Shown: in pieces, positions 15,852 through 25,861 of the stretch
Layout of the letters: each line of letters starts with the position of its first letter
How positions within the stretch are numbered: the first letter of the stretch is position 1
Assembly: GCF_019511445.1 (NCBI RefSeq)
Contig: NZ_JAEUAN010000021.1
Location: forward strand, 51,778-115,777
Source: Aliirhizobium wenxiniae
Lineage (GTDB): Bacteria; Pseudomonadota; Alphaproteobacteria; Rhizobiales; Rhizobiaceae
Direction: 5' to 3'
DNA length: 64,000 bases
The notes under the pieces: model-generated
What the model was told of the DNA's origin: nothing
The model's input: the letters and a program-made list of their open reading frames with translations, nothing else
The model's database searches: none
Translations under genes and position numbers: made by a program

Positions 15852-16610
15852 ATGCAGACGACATCGTTTTCCCCGGTGAAGACAGAAGATTCCGATAGTG
15901 CAAATGTTTCCGCCGAGGCTATTGTCCCGCACATGAAGATTCTGGTTATCGAAGACGATCTCGAGGCGGCAGCCTACATGACCAAGGCCTTTCGCGAGGC
16001 CGGCATCATCGTGGACCACGCCAGCGATGGTGAAAGCGGCCTGTTCATGGGCTCGGAAAATTCCTACGACGTGATGGTCATTGACCGCATGTTGCCGCGC
16101 CGCGACGGCCTGTCGGTCATCAGCGAATTGCGCAAGCGCGGCGTCAATGCGCCGGTGCTGATCCTCTCGGCACTCGGTCAGGTGGATGACCGTGTGACCG
16201 GCCTTCGCGCCGGAGGCGACGACTATCTGCCGAAGCCTTACGCCTTTTCCGAACTTCTGGCGCGTGTCGAAGTGCTCGGCCGTCGCAAGGGTACGCCGGA
16301 ACAGGACATGGTCTATCGCGTCGGCGATCTGGAACTCGACCGTCTGTCCCATGAGGTGAAACGCGCCGGCAAGGACGTGCTGCTGCAGCCGCGCGAATTC
16401 CGCCTGCTCGAATATTTGATGAAGAATGCCGGTCAGGTCGTGACCCGCACCATGCTCCTGGAAAACGTCTGGGACTATCACTTCGACCCGCAGACGAATG
16501 TCATTGACGTCCATGTCTCGCGCCTGCGTTCCAAGATCGAGAAGGATTTTGACAAGCCTCTCCTGAAGACCATTCGCGGCGCCGGCTACATGATCAAGGA
16601 TGAGGGGTAA
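15852..16610 (+). CDS. OmpR-type response regulator paired with the degP-linked kinase
   Basis: A 252-residue regulator. The ATG at 15852 has ACGGAGA in good position; an alternative start at 15933 (MKILVIEDDLE) would remove a 27-residue polar leader that many members lack. The receiver domain has EDD, the phospho-acceptor Asp in VMVIDRMLP (Asp51 counting from MKILV), a conserved Ser in LILSALG, and Lys in YLPKPY. The C-terminal winged helix ends RTIRGAGYMIKDEG. The stop overlaps the start of the kinase gene by one base (TAATG). Targets are unknown; position after degP suggests an envelope-stress role. It is similar in size and layout to FeuP but clearly a different paralogue. Confidence 0.85.
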   Translation: MQTTSFSPVKTEDSDSANVSAEAIVPHMKILVIEDDLEAAAYMTKAFREAGIIVDHASDGESGLFMGSENSYDVMVIDRMLPRRDGLSVISELRKRGVNAPVLILSALGQVDDRVTGLRAGGDDYLPKPYAFSELLARVEVLGRRKGTPEQDMVYRVGDLELDRLSHEVKRAGKDVLLQPREFRLLEYLMKNAGQVVTRTMLLENVWDYHFDPQTNVIDVHVSRLRSKIEKDFDKPLLKTIRGAGYMIKDEG

Positions 16611-18034
16611 TGTTTTCCCGCATCGGCAAGCGTGCCCGCCTCATGTTCCGTTCCACGGCCGTGAGGCTGTCGGCGCTCTATATCCTTCTGTTTGCGATCT
16701 GCGCCGCATTTTTGGTCTTCTATGTCACCGCACTTTCGGAAAAGACGCTGGTGCAGCAGACGCGCCAGACGATCACGGAGGAAGTCGGCGATATCCAGCG
16801 GGCCTATAACCGGGGCGGCGTTAATCTTCTCCTGCGCATCATGGAGCGCCGCGCCCGCCAGCCGGGGGCAAACCTCTACGTGATCGCCGGGCCGAACGGC
16901 GAGATGCTGGCCGGCAACGTCTCTTCCGTACAGCCGGGTGTTCTGGATGAGGAAGGCTGGACGAACATGCCGTTTTCCTATGAACCTTATGCGGAGATCG
17001 GTGGCCCGCGCAAACACCTCGCCATCGCCAACGTGCTGCGTTTCGACAATGGATTGCGGGTGATGATCGGCCGCGATCTCGGTGATCCGAGCCGCTTCCG
17101 CTACATCGTGCGCCAAGCGCTGATGGTGGCGCTGGCGATCATGGGCCTCGGCGCGCTGGTCATCTGGTTCGGGATAGGCCGCAATGCCTTGAAGCGCATC
17201 GACCGCATGTCGGCGGCAAGCCGCAAGATCATGGCAGGCGATCTATCTCAGAGACTTCCCGTCGGCCGATCCGGCGACGAATTCGACCGCATGTCTGGAT
17301 CGCTGAACGCCATGCTCGGGCGGATCGAAAAGCTGAACGAGGGCCTGCGGCAGGTTTCCGACAATATCGCACACGATCTGAAAACGCCGCTGACACGTCT
17401 GCGCAACAAGGCGGCCGATGCGCTGGGCGAGGATGACGAGGATGCTCGCAGGGCAGCGCTTGAGGGCATCATTGCCGAATCTGATCAGTTGATCCGCACC
17501 TTCAACGCACTGCTGATGATCTCCCGTGTCGAGGCGGGATCGATTGCGGCGGAAATGTCGGGTGTCGATCTTTCTGCCGTTTCCGCCGACAGCGCCGAGC
17601 TTTATGAGCCGGTGGCGGAAGAGGCGGGTATCGAACTGATGACGGAGCTAGATCCGGGCCTGACGGTCAACGGCAATCGCGAGCTGATCGGCCAGGCGAT
17701 ATTCAACCTGCTCGACAATGCGATCAAGTATGCCGCCGAAGGCAGCGAGACGCCGGTGATCCGGGTAAAGCTGTCATCCGAAGCGGGCGAAGTGAGGCTT
17801 GCCGTCAGCGACAATGGTCCGGGCGTGCCTGCCGACAAGCGCGCAGAGGTGACGAAGCGCTTCTTCCGTCTGGATGCAAGCCGCTCGAAGCCGGGAACGG
17901 GGCTCGGCCTGTCGCTGGTCGAGGCGGTGATGGAACTGCATGGCGGCAGGCTGGAACTTTCCGCAACGGACGAGGCGAAGACGGAGGCTCCGGGCCTAAC
18001 GGTGACGATGGTGTTTCCGGTGGTGAAGGGGTGA
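16610..18034 (+). CDS. sensor histidine kinase paired with the degP-linked regulator
   Basis: A 474-residue kinase coupled to the regulator gene by TAATG. It has an N-terminal membrane segment (LSALYILLFAICAAFLVFYVTAL), a periplasmic domain of ~130 residues, a second membrane segment (ALMVALAIMGLGALVIWFGI), a HAMP linker, the H-box NIAHDLKTPLTRLRNK, and an ATPase domain with NLLDNAIKYA, SDNGPGVP and GTGLGLSLV. This is a standard transmembrane sensor; what it senses cannot be read from the sequence. The gene is followed by a RIME-like repeat (18101-18229) and then a convergent permease gene. Confidence 0.85.
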   Translation: MFSRIGKRARLMFRSTAVRLSALYILLFAICAAFLVFYVTALSEKTLVQQTRQTITEEVGDIQRAYNRGGVNLLLRIMERRARQPGANLYVIAGPNGEMLAGNVSSVQPGVLDEEGWTNMPFSYEPYAEIGGPRKHLAIANVLRFDNGLRVMIGRDLGDPSRFRYIVRQALMVALAIMGLGALVIWFGIGRNALKRIDRMSAASRKIMAGDLSQRLPVGRSGDEFDRMSGSLNAMLGRIEKLNEGLRQVSDNIAHDLKTPLTRLRNKAADALGEDDEDARRAALEGIIAESDQLIRTFNALLMISRVEAGSIAAEMSGVDLSAVSADSAELYEPVAEEAGIELMTELDPGLTVNGNRELIGQAIFNLLDNAIKYAAEGSETPVIRVKLSSEAGEVRLAVSDNGPGVPADKRAEVTKRFFRLDASRSKPGTGLGLSLVEAVMELHGGRLELSATDEAKTEAPGLTVTMVFPVVKG

Positions 18035-18100
18035 GGTGAGGCTGGGGACTTGCTTGGTGGTGGAGGAAGCTTGAAGCGTCCCCTCCATCTGTGGGCGTCT

Positions 18101-18229
18101 GCCCCTCACCCTAACCCTCTCCCCGCAGGCGGGGGGAGGGGACGTGCCCTGATTGGGGCGAGGAGAATGAGGCTTGTGTCCTTCTCCCCGTCATTACGGG
18201 GAGAAGGTGCCGGCAGGCGGATGAGGGGC
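18101..18229 (+). repeat. rhizobial mosaic palindromic repeat between kinase and gntP
   Basis: The unit is bounded by GCCCCTCA (18101-18108) and TGAGGGGC (18222-18229). Inside are two hairpins: CCTCTCCCCGC with GGGGGGAGG near 18115-18140, and CTTCTCCCCG with CGGGGAGAAG (18181-18206), followed by GTGCCGGCAGGCGG. It fills most of the 222-base gap between convergent genes and could also act as a bidirectional transcription end. Confidence 0.75.
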
Positions 18230-18256
18230 CGCACCTGACGTCAAGGGTCCGCTGCC

Positions 18257-19651
18257 TCACACCAGCGGCGGCGCCAAATTCATCAAAAGCACCATCACCA
18301 GCCCAACCACCGAGACGATCGACTGGATGATCGAGATGGTGGCGGTGGCTTCACCCATCGTCATGCCGAAGGATTCCTTCACCAGCCAGAAACCGGCATG
18401 GTTGGCATAGTTGAAGAACAGTGAGCCGCAGCCGACCGACAGCGCCAGAAGCGAGGCGTTGAGCGACGGGTCATGGGCAACGAGCGGGGCAAGCAGGCCG
18501 GATGCGCCGACGATGCCGACCGTGGCGGACCCCGTCGATACCGACAGCAGCATGGAGATGATCCAGCCGAGAAGCAGCGGTGAAACGGAAAACTGCTGGC
18601 TCATATGCATGATCGCATCGCCCACCTTCGCATCTCCCAGAACGTGCTGGAACGCCCCACCGCCCGCGATGATCAGCAGAACATTGGCGATCGGCTTGAC
18701 GCTTGCCGAAAGTTGCGAGCGCAAAAGCTCGGTATTGCCGCCGCGACCGATGATCAGCACCCAGGCCGCAAACAGCACGCCGACGAGCATGGCGATGCCC
18801 GGATCGCCGAAGAAGTCGGTGACCGAAAGAAGTGTGGAGCCCTTCGGCAGCACCAGTTCCGCAACCGCATGACAGAGCATCAGCACTGCCGGCAGAAGTG
18901 CCGTCAAAAGGCTTAAGCCCAGGCTGGGCGGTGCCTTGCCGGTCGCGGCACCTTCCGCCGCGTCCCGCGAGAACTGGTCGATAAGACCCTGATCCGGCTT
19001 GACCTTGAGGCGCGGGGTGACGATCGCACCATAAACCGGGCCACCAAGGATGATCGCCGGGATGGCGGCGATGAAGCCGTAGAGCATGGTCGCGCCGATA
19101 TTGGCATTGAGCGAGGCGATTGCCGTCAGTGGGCCGGGATGCGGCGGCACCATTCCGTGCATCGACGCAAGCGCCGCAATGACCGGCACGCCGACATAGA
19201 CGTAAGGCGAGCCCTTGATGCTCTTGGTCTCTTCGAGCTTGCGCGCCACGCTGAAGATCAGCGGCAGGAGCACGACGAGTCCGACTTCGAAGAACATCGG
19301 AATGCCGATGACGAAGGCGGCACCCGCCATCGCCCAGGGCAGCATGCGAGTGGACGTTCTGGTGATGATGAGGTTGGCGATACTCTCCGTCACGCCGCCG
19401 GCCGCAAGGATGCGGCCGAGCATGGCGCCGAGCGCGACGACGAGGCCGACAGCGCCGAGTGTGTGGCCGGCGCCCGCCTCGATCGACTTGATCAGCTTTT
19501 CGCCCGGCATGCCGGTGACGAGGCCTACGGCAATCGAGGTGATGATCAGCGCCAGGAGCGGATGCAGCCGGATGCGCGATACGATCAGCACGACAAGGAA
19601 AATCACGCTGCCGAGCGCTGTCGCAAGAAGCGCAATGTCTGAGGAATTCAT
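18257..19651 (-). CDS. GntP-family gluconate/H+ symporter-type permease
   Basis: A 464-residue permease with about 12 membrane segments. The start at 19651 (MNSSDIALLATALG) has GGGAGAAACC before it; a longer frame upstream is not supported. Family signs include GMVPPHPGP in the middle, FEVGLVVLLPLIFSVARK and the C-terminal FNYANHAGFWLVKESFGM. GntP proteins bring gluconate or related sugar acids into the cell with protons; the exact substrate cannot be told. No catabolic genes adjoin it, so it is a solitary transporter. It converges with the two-component operon and is divergent from glnE. Confidence 0.85.
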   Translation of the reverse strand: MNSSDIALLATALGSVIFLVVLIVSRIRLHPLLALIITSIAVGLVTGMPGEKLIKSIEAGAGHTLGAVGLVVALGAMLGRILAAGGVTESIANLIITRTSTRMLPWAMAGAAFVIGIPMFFEVGLVVLLPLIFSVARKLEETKSIKGSPYVYVGVPVIAALASMHGMVPPHPGPLTAIASLNANIGATMLYGFIAAIPAIILGGPVYGAIVTPRLKVKPDQGLIDQFSRDAAEGAATGKAPPSLGLSLLTALLPAVLMLCHAVAELVLPKGSTLLSVTDFFGDPGIAMLVGVLFAAWVLIIGRGGNTELLRSQLSASVKPIANVLLIIAGGGAFQHVLGDAKVGDAIMHMSQQFSVSPLLLGWIISMLLSVSTGSATVGIVGASGLLAPLVAHDPSLNASLLALSVGCGSLFFNYANHAGFWLVKESFGMTMGEATATISIIQSIVSVVGLVMVLLMNLAPPLV

Positions 19652-19885
19652 GGTTTCTCCCGAAGATGGATGCGGGAGCGCAAGGCAATTCGGGTGACTC
19701 CAGACACCTGAAGAGCGGGAGGCGACCCGCAAAGGCATGGAGTACGAAAGTCTCCAAATAGATAGCGCCCTAATTAGATTGCGTCACTTGATAAACCGCA
19801 ATCATTCATGGGTTGTGGTTTCCGGTCATTCCGGTTTGTCTTCTCCGTCTGCGCAAACTAAAAGCTGCATGAGGGAGGAAACGGC

Positions 19886-22849
19886 ATGAAAAGCGTAAAA
19901 CGGCTCGATACCGTATCAGCGGATGTTATCCGTCCCCTGTCTCAGGCGGAGGCCAAGACTGCTCTCGCCGCGCTGAAAGATATTGGACAATCCGAAGCTT
20001 CCGTTGCGCAGATGCTGAAACAAGGCGGGGCGCTGAAGGATTTCCTCGTCGCCGCATTCAGCCTCTCGCCGTTTCTGCGCGATACGGCATCCGTCTCTCC
20101 GTCGTTTCTGGCGCTGGCAATCGGCGAACCGGTGGAACCGGCGCTGTCTTCCCTGATCGACAAGGTGCGGAGTGCCTGGCGGCCGGTTGACGGAAAGATC
20201 CCGTCCGAGAGCGAGGTGATGACCGTGCTTCGGTCGGCCAAGCGCGCCTTCAGCTTTATTCTGGCGCTGGCCGATCTTGCCCGCATCTTCACGGCGAAGG
20301 AGGCGACATGCTGGCTGAGCGAGTTTGCCGAAGCCTCCGTCGCCTCCGCGGTCGATCATCTTCTGCTCGCGACCCATGAGAGCGGCAAGCTCAAGCTTGT
20401 CGATCCGGCAGAGCCGAGCCGCGGCTCGGGCCTCATCGTGCTCGGCATGGGCAAGCTCGGCGGGCGTGAGCTCAACTATTCCTCCGACATCGATATCGTC
20501 GTCTTCTTCGATCCCGAAGTGGGCATTCTTGCCGATCCGCTCGATGCGTCGGAGATTTTTGGCCGGATGATGCGTCGGCTGATCCGCATCCTGCAGGACC
20601 GCACCGCCGATGGCTACGTTTTCCGAACCGACCTGAGGCTGCGGCCGGACCCCGGCTCGACGCCGCTTGCCGTCTCCATGGATGCGGCGCTGATCTATTA
20701 CGAGGGCAGGGGGCAGAACTGGGAGCGGGCCGCCTATATCAAGGCGCGTCCGGTGGCCGGAGATACCGCTGCCGGCGACAACTTCCTCAAGCTTCTGACG
20801 CCCTTCGTCTTCCGCAAATATCTCGACTATGCGGCTATCGCCGACATCCATTCGATCAAGCGGCAGATCCATGTTCATAAGGGGCATGGGGCGATTGCGG
20901 TGAAGGGCCATGACGTGAAACTCGGCCGCGGCGGTATCCGCGAAATCGAGTTTTTCGCCCAGACCCAGCAATTGATCGCCGGTGGTCGCATGCCGGCCTT
21001 GCGGACGCGCGAGACGGAAGTGGCACTTGCGGCGCTGGCCGAAGCGAAGTGGATCAAGCCGGAGATTACGACGGCGCTGACCGAGGCCTACTGGTTCCTG
21101 CGCGATGTCGAGCATCGTATCCAGATGGTGCATGACGAGCAGACGCACCGCCTGCCGGACAGCAATGCGGAACTGAAGCGCATCGCCTTTATGCTCGGCT
21201 TTGCCGATGTCGCAGCCTTTTCCACACGGCTGGAAAGCATTCTGAAGACTGTCGAGAGACGTTATTCGCGGCTCTTCGAGCAGGAGGAGGGATTGTCTGG
21301 CGGCGAGGGTAATCTCGTCTTCACCGGCCAGAAGGACGATCCCGATACGTTGAAGACGCTTGCCGAACTCGGCTATGAGCGGCCCGCCGACATGTCGCGG
21401 ATGATCCGCACCTGGCATTCCGGTCGCTATCGCGCGACGCAATCCGTCGAGGCGCGCGAGCGGCTGACGGAGATGATGCCGGCATTGCTCAAGGCCTTTG
21501 GTGAGAGCCGTCGTGCCGACGAGGCGCTGCTGCGCTTCGACAGTTTTCTGAAGGCGCTGCCGGCCGGTATCCAGCTCTTCTCGCTGATCGGCAAGAACCC
21601 TCGGCTTCTCTCCCTCATCGTCACCATCATGGCGTCTGCGCCGCGCCTGGCCGATATCATCGCCTCCAAGCCGCATGTCTTCGATGGCATGCTCGATCCC
21701 GGCCTGATGTCGGAAGTGCCGACCCGAGATTACCTTTCGACGCGATTGGACACGTTTTTGTCCGGTTCGCGTCACTATGAGGACAGGCTGGATCGCTTGC
21801 GCATCTTTGCTGCCGAGCAGCGGTTCCTGATCGGTATCCGTCTGCTCACAGGCGCAATTTCCGGCGACGACGCCGGTCGTGCCTTCACTCATCTGGCGGA
21901 TCTCCTGATCGACGCGGCGCTTGAGGCCGTGAAGGGTGAGATCGAGGCGGCGCATGGCACCTACCCGGGCGGCCGGGTGGCTGTCATCGGCATGGGTAAG
22001 CTCGGCTCCTTCGAGTTGACCGCCGGCTCGGATGTCGATCTCATTCTACTCTATGATTACGATAGCGAAGCCTTTGAGAGCACGGGCGCAAAACCGCTTG
22101 ATGCCCAGCGCTATTTCACGCGGCTGACTCAGAGATTGATAGCGGCCCTTTCCGCGCCGATGGCGGAAGGCGTGGTCTTCGAGGTCGACCTGCGCCTACG
22201 TCCTTCCGGCAACAAGGGACCGGTCGCTTCCCGCATCACCGCATTCGGCAAATATCAGCGCGAGGAGGCTTGGACCTGGGAGCATATGGCGCTCACCCGC
22301 GCCCGCATCGTCTGCGGCGACGAGAGCCTTGGCGATGAGGCAAGGGCGATCATAAGCGAGGTTCTGTCAGCCAAGCCGGACGTGAAGAAGATCACGACCG
22401 ACGTGGCCGAGATGCGGGCGCTGATCGGAGAAGAGAAGCCGCCGCGCGATATCTGGGACTTGAAGCTCATTCCCGGCGGATTGATCGACATCGAGTTCAC
22501 TGCTCAATATCTGCGGCTGATCGCGCCGACGCGTGCAGGGAACAAGGATAGGTCTGTCGACACCTATGGTCTTTCGACTGCGCAAGCACTGAAAACACTG
22601 GGTGAAGACCTGCCGGCACGCGCCGATCTCGACACATGCCTTGAGGCGCTACGCCTGTTCACCGAACTCTCGCAGATCATCCGCCTTTGCGTTGATGGTC
22701 CATTCGAAGCCAAGGATGCGCCCGCCGGCCTCGTCGAGCGGATCTGCCGCGCCGGAGACTGCCCCGATCTCGCCACGCTGGAGGGGGAGGTGAAGCGGTT
22801 GTCGGGCGAGGTGAGAGGTGTGTTTCTAAAGGTCGTTGGAAAAGCGTGA
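19886..22849 (+). CDS. glnE: bifunctional glutamine synthetase adenylyltransferase/deadenylase GlnE
   Basis: A 987-residue protein with a good GGGAGGAAACGGC ribosome site. It has two nucleotidyltransferase halves: the N-terminal one with GMGKLGGRELNYSSDIDIVVFFD and the C-terminal one with GMGKLGSFELTAGSDVDLILLYD (each split by the reader at the G-S/D-x-D metal site). A helical linker with the HxxRxQMVHDEQTH region lies between. The N-terminal half removes AMP from glutamine synthetase and the C-terminal half adds it, under control of PII and glutamine. Length and both active sites are normal. It ends five bases before the end of a convergent small gene. Confidence 0.94.
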   Translation: MKSVKRLDTVSADVIRPLSQAEAKTALAALKDIGQSEASVAQMLKQGGALKDFLVAAFSLSPFLRDTASVSPSFLALAIGEPVEPALSSLIDKVRSAWRPVDGKIPSESEVMTVLRSAKRAFSFILALADLARIFTAKEATCWLSEFAEASVASAVDHLLLATHESGKLKLVDPAEPSRGSGLIVLGMGKLGGRELNYSSDIDIVVFFDPEVGILADPLDASEIFGRMMRRLIRILQDRTADGYVFRTDLRLRPDPGSTPLAVSMDAALIYYEGRGQNWERAAYIKARPVAGDTAAGDNFLKLLTPFVFRKYLDYAAIADIHSIKRQIHVHKGHGAIAVKGHDVKLGRGGIREIEFFAQTQQLIAGGRMPALRTRETEVALAALAEAKWIKPEITTALTEAYWFLRDVEHRIQMVHDEQTHRLPDSNAELKRIAFMLGFADVAAFSTRLESILKTVERRYSRLFEQEEGLSGGEGNLVFTGQKDDPDTLKTLAELGYERPADMSRMIRTWHSGRYRATQSVEARERLTEMMPALLKAFGESRRADEALLRFDSFLKALPAGIQLFSLIGKNPRLLSLIVTIMASAPRLADIIASKPHVFDGMLDPGLMSEVPTRDYLSTRLDTFLSGSRHYEDRLDRLRIFAAEQRFLIGIRLLTGAISGDDAGRAFTHLADLLIDAALEAVKGEIEAAHGTYPGGRVAVIGMGKLGSFELTAGSDVDLILLYDYDSEAFESTGAKPLDAQRYFTRLTQRLIAALSAPMAEGVVFEVDLRLRPSGNKGPVASRITAFGKYQREEAWTWEHMALTRARIVCGDESLGDEARAIISEVLSAKPDVKKITTDVAEMRALIGEEKPPRDIWDLKLIPGGLIDIEFTAQYLRLIAPTRAGNKDRSVDTYGLSTAQALKTLGEDLPARADLDTCLEALRLFTELSQIIRLCVDGPFEAKDAPAGLVERICRAGDCPDLATLEGEVKRLSGEVRGVFLKVVGKA

Positions 22850-22853
22850 ATGC

Positions 22854-23138
22854 TTAGTTCATCAAAGCGATGACGCTGGCGGTGGCTGCGATCGATGCCA
22901 AAACTACACCGAGGACGACACATACCATATTGATGATCCAACCCTGATCAGGTTTGAAATCCAGTTTCGTGTCCATTCGAGCCAATTGCCTGAGGATCGA
23001 GTCCAGAGTGGAGCGCGTGTCCTCAGCCGAAGCTTCGAGTTTGGTCATGCGAGTTTCCATGTCGGTAAATATACCGCCACCGTCGCCCGATTTCAATAAA
23101 TCCTGATCTTTTGGCTTGGGCGACCTGTTGGCAGCCAC
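22854..23138 (-). CDS. small coiled-coil protein with C-terminal membrane anchor, XhlA-like
   Basis: A 94-residue protein starting with GTG at 23138, with AAGGGAAAG upstream. Residues ~27-60 (METRMTKLEASAEDTRSTLD and LRQLARMDTKLD) form an amphipathic coiled coil, and the last ~25 residues (IINMVCVVLGVVLASIAATASVIAL) form one membrane segment. The layout matches the XhlA (haemolysin/holin-associated) family found in phages and in bacterial chromosomes, where the biological role is unclear. It is downstream of, and in the same direction as, the PAS kinase, with an 85-base gap. No other phage genes are near, so it is not read as a prophage remnant. Confidence 0.65.
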   Translation of the reverse strand: MAANRSPKPKDQDLLKSGDGGGIFTDMETRMTKLEASAEDTRSTLDSILRQLARMDTKLDFKPDQGWIINMVCVVLGVVLASIAATASVIALMN

Positions 23139-23223
23139 GACACTTTCCCTTCGCTTGGAAGGGCAAAGCTACAAGCGTGTCAAATGAAGTCAATTGCAAT
23201 CATTGATTGACGGCGGTGAGTTT

Positions 23224-25569
<2,346 letters not shown>

Positions 25570-25861
25570 CTAGTCCCTCGTGATGATCCGGTACGCCGCC
25601 CGTCCGAATCTACCCTAATGAATCATAGAGTGATTCTTCGTGTCCAGAGGGTTGGTAATATTTTGTTAACCATCTGAAAATTGGCGGAATTTATAGGTTT
25701 TTGCGTCGCAAATCAGCGGCGCCTGCTGTCGAAATCCGGATGCGAGATTTCAGGGCGCGTCAAGCGAAGTGTTTCAAAATGTGTCAGTCGCGGCCAAAAA
25801 TGTGGCAGGCCTTGGATGTGTAACCCGCAATGCGAAAAAGCACTGCGGGTTACGAAGAGTG
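25570..25861. other. intergenic region between kinase and pepN
   Basis: This 292-base gap carries the upstream region of the PAS kinase and the terminator of pepN. Visible elements are GAATCA-TAGAG-TGATTC (about 25619-25637), a GTTAACCAT motif near 25667, and a GAAATC/GATTTC inverted pair near 25734-25755. I see no gene here. Confidence 0.4.
25820..25853 (-). terminator. terminator-like hairpin after pepN
   Basis: GTAACCCGCA (25820-25829) and TGCGGGTTAC (25844-25853) form a perfect 10-bp stem directly after the pepN stop. There is no long U-tract on the minus strand, but position and strength favour a terminator. Confidence 0.55.
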
